Below are positions 32,845 to 44,691 of a stretch of DNA of 64,000 bases, piece after piece. Both the position numbers and the translations under genes were made by a program. Within the stretch, counting starts at the first letter, position 1; each line of letters opens with the position of its first letter. Source of the stretch: Escallonia rubra (Eukaryota > Streptophyta > Magnoliopsida > Escalloniales > Escalloniaceae); the NCBI GenBank assembly GCA_033065855.1, contig JAVXUO010002114.1, positions 1-64,000 of the forward strand, in the 5' to 3' direction. The notes under the pieces were generated by a model. The model was not told the origin of the DNA, searched no databases, and saw only the letters and a program-made list of their open reading frames with translations.

Positions 32845-34290
32845 CAAATCTAAGCAATGCTTAAACTTGATCTCTGGAATATGCTTTGTCATCATGTCCG
32901 TTGGATTTTCATCTGTGGAAATCTTCTCAACCATAACAGTACCCTAAGAAACCACGTCTCGAATAAAATGAAACCTGACATCAATGTGCTTGGTTCGCTC
33001 ATGGAACATCTGATTTTTTGTCAGATGTATGGCACTTTGGCTATCGCAGTAAATAGTGCTAGACTCCTACTTCAATCCCAAATCACCAACCAAACCCTTC
33101 AACCAAATGGCTTCCTTCACTGCTTCGGTCGCCACTGTGTACTCAGCTTCTATAGTAGACAAGGCAACAATAGTCTGAAGAGTAGCCTTCCAACTGATCA
33201 CACAGCTCGAAAAAGTGAAGATATATCATGTCAAATATCTCCTCCTATCCAAATCTCCAGCGTAGTCTGAATCCACATATCCAATAACACTACCATTCAC
33301 ATCACTGCCCCGATGGTAGACTAAACCAGTATCCGCAGTACCTCTCAGATATCGAAGTATCCATTTTACTGCCTGCCAATGAGCTTTCCCAGGATTACCC
33401 ATGTACCTGCTAACCACACTGACTGCATGAGAAATATCCGGTCTCGTACAAACCATAGCATACATGAGACTGCCCACTGCACTAGCATATGGAACACACA
33501 CCATGTGCTCCACCTTCTCCTCAGTCTGTGGAGAATCAGCTGCTAAAAGCTTAAAGTGTGCCGCTAAAGGAATAGTCACAGGTTTAGAGTTTTTCATACC
33601 AAAGCGCTGCAGTACTCGCTCAATGTACTTTTTCTGGGACAAGTACAAAATTCCTGCAGGTCTATCCCTCTGAATCTCCATCCCTAATATCCTCTTTGTT
33701 GCACCCAAGTCTTTCATCTCAAATTCCCTTTTCAACTGCTCTTTCAAACCACTGACATCTGACATCGATTTTGCAGCAATCAACATGTCATCAACATACA
33801 ACATCAAGTATCTATGAGAACCATCCGCGAGCCTCTGGTGATACACACAACTGTCATAGGCACTCCTAGTGTAACCTCTCTCTGCCATGAAAGTGTCAAA
33901 CCTTTTATACCACTACCTTGGAGATTGCTTTAATCCATATAAGGATTTCTTCAACAAGCAAACATGATCTTCTTTATCCTGGATCACGAACCCCTCTGGC
34001 TGACGCATAAATATCTGCTCTTCCAACTCACCGTGTAGAGTCTTAACATCCAGCTGTTTTAACTCCAAGTCATATAGAGCAACCATAGCAAGCAACACTC
34101 TTATCGAAGTATGTTTTACTACATGAGAAAATATTTCATTGTAATCAATACTTTCTCTCTGAGTAAAACCCTTAGCTACTAAGCGTGCTTTATACCTTGC
34201 ATCTTCCTTTCCAGGATTCCCTCTTTCTTCTTGTAGAACCATTTGCAACCAACAATCTTCTGGCCCACAGGCGGTTTCACCAATTCCCAC
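32845..34290 (-). pseudogene. RT and RNase H of copia-1
   Basis: RT segments include LDVKTLHGELEEQIFMRQPEG, the polymerase motif YVDDMLIA and the GYVDSDYAGD block of RNase H. After a frameshift near 33226 the RNase H ends with VALSTIEAEY and a TKHIDVRFHF block, down to about 32845. The frame is broken near 33226, 33890-33913 and 34290. Confidence 0.9.
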
Positions 34291-35711
34291 GTTTGATTTT
34301 TATAAAGAAATTACATCTCCTCACTCATAGCAACTGTCCACTACGCTGATTCCGTGCTCTTGATGGCCTCTTTGTATGTAACAGGCTCTTCAACCTCAAT
34401 ACTCTCTGCCACACTAAGAGCATAAGCAACCATATCCGCATATCCATACTTCTGAGGATGTTAAATTGCTCTTCTCGGTCTGTTTCTGGTAATGTTATAC
34501 TGTTGTTCCTGAGGTTCTTTATTATCCTCGGTAGAATGAGAACCATCATCCTCATCTGTAGGAATTATAGGCAAAGAATCTGGAGCTCGAACCTCTAGCT
34601 CCACCTTCTCCCTGACACCGTCGTCTTTCCCTGCATCAATCAACTCCTTCTTCTTCGAAAGCATCGAAGACTCATCAAAGGTCACATCTCTGCTAATTAG
34701 GAACCTGGATGACTTAGAATCAGGACACCACAACCGGTACCCTTTTACCCCATTTGCATAGCCTAAGAAAATATACTTATTTGCTCTCGCCTCAAGTTTA
34801 CCATCATTAACATGAGCATAAACAGGACAACCAAATATCCTCAAATTTTCATAATTAGCATGCTTACCAGACCAAACTTCTTCAAGACTCTTGCAATCAA
34901 TTGCAATCGATGGAGACCTATTTACCGAATATGCAGCTGTGTTAACAACTTCTCCCCAAAATTTCTTCGATAGCCCGACATTTGAAAGCATACATCGATC
35001 CCTCTCAAGGAGAGTCCTATTCATCCGTTCTGCAACCCTATTCTGCTGTGGCATTTTTCTAACAGTGCGATGCCTCACTATGCCTTCATTCTTGCAGAAC
35101 TTAGTAAACTCATCCAAGCAGAATTCCATGCCATTGTCAGTCCTCAAACCTTTAATTTCTTTGCCATTTTTTTTGTCAATCATCATCTTAAACTACTAAC
35201 ACTAAACAAAGATATCACTCTTCTTTTTCAAGATGTACACCCAGACCTTTCTTGAGAAGTCATCAATAAAGGTCAACATATATCTGCCACCACCCTTAGA
35301 AGGAACCGTGGAAGGACCCCAAAGATTTGAATGAATATAATCCACTATACCTTTGGTGGTATGATCAGCCCGACTGAATTTCACCATGCACTGCTTCCTG
35401 AAGACACAATGCTCACAAAAATCCAACTTCCCGATTTTCTTGCTTCCCAACAAACCTTGTTTGCTTAGCACATCCATACCCCTCTCACTCATATGCCCAA
35501 GACGCATATGCCAAAGCTTGGTAGTGTCAGAATCTATATCAGAAGATGAAGCTGCTGCTGCTGCTCCTATAACTGTGCTACTCTGTAACAAATAGAGACT
35601 ATTTTGTTTCAACCCCTTCATCACAACAAGAGCACCCTTCATTATCCTTATAACTCCACCTGCAGCCCGATAGCTACAACCAATGGAGTCAAGCGTACCC
35701 AAAGAAATCAA
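34291..35711 (-). pseudogene. Integrase region of copia-1
   Basis: A GAG-pre-integrase segment with LWHMRLGHMSERGM and the zinc-binding CEHCVFRKQ is followed by the catalytic core (TFIDDFSRKVWVY, then LRTDNGMEF). The segment GCPVYAHV and KYIFLGYANGVKGYRLW follows. The acidic linker to RT holds stops. Confidence 0.9.
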
Positions 35712-35747
35712 TTTTTTTTCTCAGCTCTAGAACGTGCTTGACATCAG

Positions 35748-36083
35748 TCAAAATCTCACAATACCATCATGCATCCTAATCTGAATTGAACATATCCCAA
35801 CCACCTTACAGGCGACATCGTTTCCCATAAGGACTTTACCACCATCAAATGAGCGATAAGTGGCAAACCAATCCATATTGGGACACATATGATAGGAGCA
35901 ACCCGTATCAAGAATCCACCCTCCATCTGAGGAACTGATAGTAACTGAGAGAACATCTGCACCATTAGAATTATCTTTTACTACTCCAGCATCAGCCGTC
36001 TTAGAATTATCATTTTTCTTCCTTTTACGCTCAGGACAATCCTTTATGTAATGCCCTTCCTTGTGACAATGATAGCACTTCAA
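35748..36083 (-). pseudogene. Zinc knuckle and protease of copia-1
   Basis: [14 protein letters not shown] is a complete CCHC knuckle. About 50 residues later [14 protein letters not shown] carries the protease Asp-Thr-Gly. The frame is open over this part but is not continuous with the gag frame upstream. Confidence 0.9.
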
Positions 36084-36141
36084 TTTTCTAGTCTTTGACT
36101 GAGACCTCGATCTTCCTTTATTTCTAGACCCAGCAGATGCT

Positions 36142-36765
36142 TCAGCCTCGCGCCATCATACCGCCACCATGTTCTTCTCCCCTATTTTCTGAAACCTTCT
36201 TCCTTAATTCTTGAGAATTTATCACAGCCTCAACCTCCTCCATGGAGATACTGTCCTTCCCATATAATAAGGTAGTAACAAGATGTTCATATGACGGAGG
36301 TAAAGAACACAGCAACAGTAAAGCTTTATCCTCATCTTCTATCTTGGTATCAATATTTTGCAGGTCTAATATTACGTTGTTATATTCATCAAGATGATCA
36401 CTGATCGATGTACTTTCTTTCATCCAAAGAGTATACAGCTGTTGTTTTAAATACAGACGATTTGTCAGAGACTTCGTCATGTATAAGCTCTCCAATTTCA
36501 GCCATAATCCAGCTACAGTCGTTTCCTGAGAAACCCTTCGTAACACGTTGTCGGCTAAACATAGCAACAGGGCACTATGGGCTCTCTCCAACATGTCTTC
36601 TTTTTCATCATCAGACATCGTATCAAGAAGCCCTTGTTTCCCCTTTAACGCTTTCAACAACCCTTGCTGAATTAAAACAGCACGCATCTTCATCCTCCAT
36701 AAACTGAAATCGTTCGATCCATCAAACTTCTCCAAATCATACTTCGTCGAAGTATTTAGGGCCAT
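36142..36765 (-). pseudogene. gag of copia-1
   Basis: A 207-residue open frame that starts 34 bases after the primer site. It contains KFDGSNDFSLWRMKM, the LWLKLESLYM block and LLCSLPPSYEHL, all typical of the copia gag (UBN2 family). It is the best preserved part of the element, but it is cut off from the zinc knuckle by a frame change. Confidence 0.88.
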
Positions 36766-36798
36766 TGCAAGGTGCTTTCAATCTACCACTGAACCTCA

Positions 36799-36810
36799 GC
36801 TCTGATACCA
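36799..36810 (-). promoter_or_regulatory. Primer binding site of copia-1
   Basis: TGGTATCAGAGC on the minus strand, two bases after the LTR end, is a perfect match to the plant initiator Met tRNA 3' end. Confidence 0.95.
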
Positions 36811-36812
36811 CT

Positions 36813-37186
36813 TGTAAAGGAATATACTAGATTATGCACCAAGCAATAAAGAAGAGAATCGAAAAACAATAATAGAAAATAGAGACACAAGATTTACGTG
36901 GTTCGGTGAAAGCCTACTCCACGGTGGTAGTAGCGATTTCACTATGTTTATCACTGGAGATTACAGACCTTGGTCACTCTCAACAAACCCTCTCAAAGAA
37001 TGGCTCCTCTCTCTTCAAAGAAAGACTCTTCCTACTCAAAGAAAGACTATTTTCTCTTGTCTCTTGTACTTAAAACACAATACAAGACAACATATATATA
37101 CTTAGAGATAAGTACTGACTTTCTCTAAATAACCGATGTGGGACACCCACACATTTTGGGTTTTCTATCCAATACACATTATCACA
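36813..37186 (-). repeat. 5' LTR of copia-1
   Basis: 374 bases, TGTGATAATG to CTTTACA on the minus strand. It aligns with 32329-32735 apart from one indel and scattered substitutions. Confidence 0.9.
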
Positions 37187-37191
37187 AACCG

Positions 37192-37960
37192 TCCAGTTAA
37201 CCGCACTCCCAATCGGATAGTAAGTCAATGGGCACATTACTTGGAAAAAAAACTCGAAACTTGTTGGTTTATGCCCTGATCCAACACACTGATCAACTGA
37301 CCGGTTTGTCTATCAAGATGACCGAATGGTTAGTCAGAACCTACCTCACTAGAGAAATTCCCAAAAAATTCTCAAAAACAAACCCTAACCACACTGACCA
37401 ACCAGCCGATTTACCCGTCATAGTGATCAGATGGTTAGTTAGAACCTTCTTCCATAAAAGTTACCAAAAACAAAACCTAACCCTACTGACCAGCTGGTCG
37501 GTTTGTCCATCAGGATGACCGAACGGTTAGTCAGAACCTTCCCTTCCAGAAAATTCTTAGAAACGAACCCTAACCACACTGACCAACCGGCTGGTTAGTC
37601 AGAACCATCCCTTCCTAAAAAATTCCTAGAAAATTCCCCAAAAACAACCCTAATCACACTGACCAACCGACCGATTTTCTTTCTGGATAACCGCACGATT
37701 AGCAAGTCCTACCTTTCAATTTTCAAAATCTAAAAAAATACCCCAAGGACCAAAAAAATTCATTCACCCCTATTAGGGTACGAGCCAGCCAGCTCGATCT
37801 ATATGGTATGTGTAACTAAATTTTTGATAAATCCTTCTATACAATTTAGGCTTAGCGTGGTTAGTATCGGGACTCATACAGAAAGCTTTCACGAACTCCA
37901 AAGGCTAAAGAATTCTCACAGATCTCCACTTTGGATTATAAGTTAACTACATAATGATTT
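37192..37960. repeat. Degenerate tandem repeat with CTGACCAACCGGCCGATTT motif
   Basis: Five or more irregular units of about 80 bases, each with CACTGACCAACCGGC-like text followed by GATGACCGAACGGTTAGTCAG. The same core motif recurs at 48240-48500, near the other end of gypsy-2. Non-coding. Confidence 0.65.
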
Positions 37961-39357
37961 TCAAAATGGGTTGACGACTTTGACAGATCAACAATCTTGA
38001 ATCGCCGAGGAATTGGACAACCTCAAGAGGAGAGGTAGGAAAGAACCAAAAGATGGGGAAAAGAAAGATGACAAGAAGAAATTTCCAAAAATTGATTGGC
38101 AGTATTAGTGCGAGGACGAGGAAGTGAAAACCCATGTCGTGCCAGAATGGAAGGACAAATTAGCAGCACTTGAATCTCAAATCGCCAGGATGAGAAGAGT
38201 CGATGACCCCCTAGACCTCAGTGCCTTAACCATGAACCCCGAGGATAAATTATCCCCCAAGTTTAAGATGTAGGAGATGGATAACTTTGATGGGACCACC
38301 GATCCCAAAATCCATATTAAGATGTACATGCAAGTCCTAGCCCCGTATAGGGTGAATCGGAACTAGTTTGATATAGTTGTTCCACCGTACTCTCACAGGA
38401 ACCGCCTCTCGTTGGTTCCTCACTTTGGATGAAACTCGTGTCTGAAATTGGGAAGGTATTGTGAGAGAGTTTGTGAAGCAGTATCAGTATAATGCCAACC
38501 TAGATATCACCCAGAGAGATTTGGAAACCACAAAATAGGAGCCGAGGGAGTCTACGTCAGCCTTCATTATTAGATTGAGGAATAAGGCAACTCAGATGGT
38601 GAACTGGCCGATAGATGAAGAACAAGTGAATATTGTCAGGAATAATCTATTTTCTGTATACCATGACTATATCTTGGGCTATTACCACACATCGCTCAAA
38701 ACTCTTATGGGATACCTCATAGAGGTAGAGGATGCCATCAATAAGGGAAGCATATCTCGTGAGTCAAAGCCAGGGGTATACCGAGCTAGTCCAAGGATTT
38801 CTAATGCACAGCCCAAACCATTTGCAGCCAACAATGCACAAGCAGCCCAGAAAATGTCATGGGAGGCCATTGTGGAGCCTAAGAGGAAGTACACACCTTT
38901 GAATGCACCCCTGTCCAAAGTCTTTGAGCAGTTGTTAAAGAGGGGTATGATATTTAAGTTGTCGCCTACCTTTACATCAGCGGTAATACCAGAAGGATAT
39001 GATGTACAGGCTTTTTGCCCTATCATCAAGGGAAAGGGCACTCTACCAAGAGATGCATGATGCTCCGACATGTCATAAAAGACCTCATTGACATGGGTGA
39101 AGTCTCCCCTCCAACAAGGCCAAATGTCCAGAAGGAATCTTTGCCGTCTCACAGGGTTAACTGTATTGATGATAGCCGACCAGTCATGGATCCAACCGTT
39201 TTTATTGTTTCAGCTAGCCAGCCAGTTTGGAAGTCAATTTCAGCGTATGATTCTCTGCCATAATTGTGTGATGTGATTACATGGGAAGAGTTGATGGAAG
39301 GCGAGGCCTTCACTATCGAAGAAGAATATGATAAAGAAACAGGTTTTATGTTCCGAC
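37960..39357 (+). pseudogene. gag of gypsy-2
   Basis: Readable pieces include KMEMDNFDGTTDPKIHI-like text at about 38270-38320, RNRLSL further on, and an open stretch 38575-39060 with FIIRLRNKATQMVNWP and the LMGYLIEVEDAI block. Several stops and frame shifts are present. It is interrupted at 39358 by hAT-2. The gag type matches Tat-like gypsy elements. Confidence 0.75.
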
Positions 39358-40950
39358 CAGTGTTGTAAAAAGCGCGCTTAGGCGCAAGGCGCAGTTAGGC
39401 TCACACAGCGCGCCTCGCCTAGGCCTAGGCATAGCGCGTTCAAGGAGGCGCACGAGGGGCACCAAGGCGATAGGCGCGCCGCGGCGGTGGAGGCGCCAAG
39501 CTAGGCGCAAGGCTATCTAGCCGTTGGATTTTCTTCACGTGGGTGGTGGGCCGTCGATCTTATTTTCCTGTTTGTCTTTACCAAGTCAAAACCCCATTTC
39601 TGATTCACGCTAAGACACCCAAGCTCTCTCAGTCTCTGTCTCTCACCTCGCGACCCAAGACCCAAGACCCAAATCTCAGTTTGTCGTTGTCGACCTGTTG
39701 CAGCTCCTGTCTCCGCTCGCCGGCGTATCTCCCGTCTGCTCTCCAGTCGCTGGTGCTGCTTCAGCCGCCTGCACCTCAGTCGCCGGTCCCCTTCGCCCTC
39801 TCTCCTCTCTCTCTCTTTCTTGTTATTTAGAGCCGCTCCAAGAAGATTTATCTCCCCCTTTTATGGAATCATCAGGCACTCCACCGCCAAAGATCTATTA
39901 TTTAGATTATGTTTCTAGCTTATAAATTTCAACTACTCAAAACCCTTATCAACTTTAAAATACCCACTTCATATCTATCTATGTACATGTCTTGGGTCTT
40001 CTTGGATTTTCCCTGTTTGGGTTTTTCCTTGTAAACATACCATGGTAAAAGACTTACTTTGATAGATTTCTTTGTATAATTGGGTTCATAAATTGGTGAA
40101 AAGCATAAGCCTTTCTTTATTTGTTCTTGAATTCATTTCCTACTGTTATACTGAGTTTCTTAGGTTCTGGTTGTTGAAACTTTTATGGGTTCGTCATTTG
40201 TTGTGACTTATTAATTGATTTGTTTACTGTATGAGGTACAATAACTCATCTTGATCAGGAAAAGCGTTGGTGCTTGAGTCACTTGACTTGACCGGAGGGT
40301 TGTGCTTTCTCTTGGATTTAGGATGACTTGATCAAACTTATATTCTCTAGGAGCTTTTCTCTTCAATCAAATAGAGTTGGTGTTACTAATGATGCTTTTA
40401 TTCTTGTTGGAAATGATTGACACTTTCCTTTATGATGGCTTTCCACCCTTTTTTCAGTTTCTTCTCAAAAAATTTTGTTCTTTACACAATTGGGAGCACA
40501 AAAGGAGCTGTGTTTCTTTTTTAACTTTATCATTGTTAAACGTAAAATTTATGGAGCTTGACTTATTTCGAGAATTGGTTAAACGAATGATTCCATTTGA
40601 AGAAAACGTTGCTGCCTTGGCTCTTAACGATGATGAAGATGGTGGTGTTATGTTCATTTAGTGTTTGGTAATTTGTTATTTTTCAGTGAATTTAAGACTT
40701 CTCTTATGTTGAAAACTTGTTAAATTATGACGTGATGGAACTTGAAACTTTTTCTAGTGTTTGGAAGTTTGTTAATTGTCAAGTTCTTATTTTTTTTTAA
40801 CATAGTTTATTGTTTTAATGTATTATTATTTATTTATTTTTATTTATTTTAATATTGCGCCTCGCTTCGAAAAGGCGCGTGCCTGCGCCTTGCGCCTAGG
40901 CTCCAGGGACCTTTTGCGCCTTAGGTGCACCTGCACCTTTAACAACACTG
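39358..40950 (+). mobile_element. hAT-2: second copy of the GGCGC-rich hAT family
   Basis: Ends read CAGTGTTGTAAAAAGCGC and (inverted) TTTAACAACACTG. The 8-bp duplication GTTCCGAC lies at 39350-39357 and 40951-40958. The subterminal parts carry GGCGC, GCGCC and CCTAGG repeats shared with hAT-1. The middle has a CT-rich leader-like stretch (39600-39830), an ATG opening a 20-codon frame at 39863, and a later frame ending in LALNDDEDGGVMFI at 40661. These could be the two ends of a deleted transposase gene. No catalytic core is present. Confidence 0.92.
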
Positions 40951-40958
40951 GTTCCGAC

Positions 40959-41682
40959 CCAATGTCGTGGTATCCTACCTAACCCAATCAAACCGAATGT
41001 ACCAAGCCACACCCTAACCAACCACATTCGACCGTTGCTTTCTCAAGACCCTCTTGATGATGAAGTCCTAAGACTATTGAAGAAAACCCAAGCCAACATC
41101 TTCATATAGGGATCGTTATCTACTTCATACTCTCGTCGTCAAGCCCTCATCAAACTACTTAGTAAGGCCCAGATACTGATCCAAACCTAGCCCGAAGACT
41201 TGTCCCAAGTGCTAGGGGCTATAAATTACGGAAGTATCCTCACTTTTTTGAATCAGACTTGCCCAAATTAGGACTAAGCCATAACGACCCGCTCCATATC
41301 ACCATGAGAACGCTTGAAAAGAGGGTTCCCTTAATCCTTGTAGACAATGGTTAGGCCTTGAATATTTGCCCCTACGTGTTGTCCAAGCCCTCAGCATTGA
41401 CCCATCAGAGTCCACCCCTTCCACCCAAGCCGTCCGAGCCTACGACATACCCGAAGAATAGTGATTGGTACAGTTAAGCTCCCGATGGCGGTGGGGATTG
41501 CTAGTTTTGATGTGGAATTTCAAGTTTTTGATATACCTACCGTATTTAACCTCTTGTTGGGAAGACCATGGATACACTCTGTAGGTGCAATCTCCTTTAC
41601 ATTGCACCAAAAGGTTAAGTTTGTCTTGGATAAGTTCATCTTCACCATCATGGGTGATTCACAGTTACCTCAGATCAGATAG
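40959..41682 (+). pseudogene. Protease region of gypsy-2
   Basis: After stops, the frame 41461-41682 reads DVEFQVFDIPTVFNLLLGRPW, the C-terminal half of the gypsy protease. The expected catalytic block just upstream near 41340 reads LVDNG followed by a stop. Not functional. Confidence 0.8.
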
Positions 41683-42840
41683 GTAGAGAAAGAAAGGGAT
41701 AGTGTTCAGGTGCCGCATGACTGGTTCGATATTCTGCTCAGGGGATTTAGAATGGATAGCCAAATTTAGTGTCTCGAGTATGAAGAAGTTTATCACGGTG
41801 AAAACTTCCTCATCTTTGCCCCCATACAGCAGTACAACCGTGCTCCCTATGTTGAGGAAGTTTTACTACTTCCCCGGAAAAGACTTAGGCCAAAACTGCC
41901 AAGGAATTCCTAGTTTCCCAAATGTTAAGAATAAGAAAGACCAGTTTGGCTTAGGGTATAAGTCAACCAAAAAGGAGAAGAAGGATGTCATCTGGAAGCT
42001 TGCACATGCCAAGTAGGACAACAAAAGCGGGCAGTGCACGAACGTCAAAAGCATGACTAAGTTCCCTACTATGAATGGATGCTTCCATCAAAGAAGGGGA
42101 GAGTGAGCCCTTCTATGGATTTTTGGAACCTATATACAATGTCGAGACCGAGAAGAAGATTACAGGATGGGAGATATTCTATGACTGTGAATGGGTCGAG
42201 GACGAGGAACTGTTAGTCCTGACCAAGTCGGGTATCAAAGAGATTTTTTATTGGATAGATTTGATGGAACCAGAAGCAATGACAGCATGCTTCACTGTTA
42301 TGCTTATCACGGTGCTTATCTGTGAAGTGGACAACCAGATCATAAACCCAGCAAGCCTAATCACTCAAGCACAAGGTGATGCACGGTATTGGATGATCGA
42401 GTACGGACCACTAACTGTGGGAGAGCTACAAAAGGAAGTCCTGCTGCCAAAGATGCTCAGAAGGCGGAAGATTTGGATGCTTATGTCACCTTAGCCAATT
42501 TGAATCTGCTCATTTATTATCTTTTCTCAGACTATTTGATTGATAATATGATGACTAATTTTGATTATCCTTTGGTTGCTGATATAGATTATGATGAATT
42601 AATCGACACGGTCAATAATGAATCACAACTAATGGACCCCAAAGAGAAAAAATATTTAAAGAAATGAAAACTGAGAATCTACTCGTGTCAAGCCAGTGGC
42701 CAAAGAAATAGTCAAAGTCAACATAGACACCCTAGAACATGCGAAAGAAATTAAAATAGGGACCAGCCTAGATAAGAGAGAGAGAGAGAGAGAGAGAGAG
42801 AAGGGGGAGGGAGGGAAGAAATCACTGCACTCCTTAGGAA
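41683..42840 (+). pseudogene. Protease-RT linker of gypsy-2
   Basis: Broken frames include KFYYFPGKDLGQNCQGIP (41866 region), FDYPLVADIDYDEL and a Lys/Glu-rich segment. A (GA)n tract sits at 42778-42803. It corresponds to the long linker of Tat elements. Confidence 0.6.
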
Positions 42841-43681
42841 ATTTATCGATGTATTTGTTTGGTTACAGTGACATGCCCAGTATAGACCCATTAGTTATGG
42901 AACACTACCTACCTACCCTGCCTGAAGCCAAGCCTATCAAGCAAATATATGTAAGTTGCGACCGGAGTGGTCTATGAAGTTCAAGGAGGAGGTGATGAAA
43001 TTACTCCACATTGAGTTTATCAAAGTGATTGAGTACCCTATCTGGCTAGCCTTATATCGTACCCGTTCCCAAGCCTTCCCGTCAAGCCAGAATGTGTGCC
43101 AATTATCGAGACCTAAACTGAGCTTCTCTCAAAGACAAATTTTTTTGTCCATTATTAACATGATCATGGACAATACAACTGAGCATGAGTTGGTATCTTT
43201 CGTAGATTGCTTTGCGGGGTACAACCAAATAAATATGGCTCTTGAGGACCAGAAGAAGACAGGCTTCACCACCCATTGGGGTACTTTTTGTTACACCGTG
43301 ATGCCTTTCGGTTTGAAGAATACCAGGGCTACATACCAGTGAGTCGCTACTTCCCTGTTTCATGATATGATTCATAAGGAGGTAGAAGTGCATGTGGACA
43401 ATATGATCAACCAGTCGAAGAAACGGGAAGATCATTGCACAGTGTTAAGAAAATACTTTGAGAGCTTGAGACAGTACAATGTGAGGTTAAACGGGCAGAA
43501 TTGCGTGTACGGGGTTGCAGCCAGGAAGTTGCCAGGTTTTATGGTGAGCAAGAGAGGGATAGAGGTGGACCCTACCAAGATCAAAGTCATAGTTGAGATT
43601 CCCCCACCCAAGACGAAGAAGGAGATCCGAGGAATTTTGGGCAGGATCCAGTACATTAGCCAGTTCATATTCCAACCATGA
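42841..43681 (+). pseudogene. Reverse transcriptase of gypsy-2
   Basis: Motifs seen: FVDCFAGYNQINMAL, TVMPFGLKNTRATYQ, and the position of the YVDD motif, which reads VHVDNM here. The thumb region VYGVAARKLPGFMVSKRGIEV follows. Stops lie near 43342 and 43680. Loss of the second catalytic Asp shows the copy is dead. Confidence 0.88.
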
Positions 43682-44110
43682 TCTGTGAACCTTTGTTTAA
43701 AATGTTGAAGAATGATTTGATCAAAGAATGAACCCCTTGTGCCAAGAATCCTTTGACAAGATCAAACAATACCTCAGTAATCCTGCAGTCCTAAGCCCTC
43801 CGATACCCGGTAGTCCCTTAACCCTAACCGATACCACAGCCAGAGCCATATTAACCCAACTTTTGAAGAATTCTTTGGTCGAGAGAGCCATTTATTATGT
43901 TATAAGAAGCTGACCCAAGGAGAAGTGAATTACTCAAATTTAGAGAAGACGTGTGTATCTCTGGTTTAGGTAATACAGAGATTGAGACATTATGTTTTAG
44001 CTTATCCCATTTGACTGCTAGCGAGAATGGATCATATGAAATACCTGTTCCAAAATTCACTAATGTCCAACCGCACAGTCAAGTGACTTTTATTGCTGTC
44101 AGAATTTGAT
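43682..44110 (+). pseudogene. First RNase H of gypsy-2
   Basis: CQESFDKIKQYLSNPAVLSPP and the later KLTQGEVNYSNLEKTCVSL segment belong to the RT-RNase H connection and RNase H. The frame is broken near 43905. Confidence 0.75.
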
Positions 44111-44158
44111 ATCACATATGCCACCTAAAAGTCGATTAATGGGAAGGATGTAGATGAC

Positions 44159-44640
44159 TTGTTAGCCGAATGTCAGACAGATACCAGCAAATGGTTGGCG
44201 AAGTTCCCAGATAAAGGAGTGTGTATTGTGGACTCAGAAATTAGGTGGCAATTGTACTTTGATGGAGCAGTTAATAACAAAGGATTTGGAGTAGGGATAT
44301 TGCTAATCTCACTGGATAGAGCTCATTCACCTACAACAATCAAGCTGGCTTTTGGCGGTAGCAACAACACCACTGAATACGATGCATGTATCATTGGTAT
44401 AGAAATGGCCCTAAACTTAGGAGTTCGAGAGATTATAGTGTACAGGGCCCAGCAGTGATCACATACCAAATTCGGGGTACGTGGAAAATCAGGGACGATG
44501 TCTACAAGCATATCATGCCCATCTTGAGGAAATTGTAGACCAATTTGAAGAGGTGGATTCCATTATCTACCCCATCTCAAGAGTAATTTTGCCGATGCCT
44601 TAGCCACCCTTGTGTTGATGGTGGATATACCTAAAGGACA
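44159..44640 (+). pseudogene. Second (Tat-type) RNase H of gypsy-2
   Basis: WQLYFDGAVNNKGFGVGIL keeps the first catalytic Asp, and NNTTEYDACIIGIEMAL follows. The frame then breaks near 44450, and the HPISRVILPMP-like end with ADALATL is in another frame. Together with the first RNase H this supports the Tat lineage. Confidence 0.85.
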
Positions 44641-44691
44641 GGAGGTAGAACAGTTTGTGATACGAAAAAGAGATAGACCAACTTCTGATTC

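Larger units (their letters stand above)
32329..37186 (-). mobile_element. Copia-1: Ty1/copia element (Tork/Tnt1-like)
   Basis: The 5-bp duplication AACCG lies at 32324-32328 and 37187-37191. The LTRs are 32329-32735 and 36813-37186. A full Met-tRNA primer site lies next to the 5' LTR, and a purine tract (AAGGTGGAGATT on the minus strand) lies next to the 3' LTR. Domain order is gag, protease, integrase, RT, RNase H, which is diagnostic of Ty1/copia. Several stops and frameshifts interrupt pol. The length of 4858 bp is normal for the superfamily. Confidence 0.95.
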
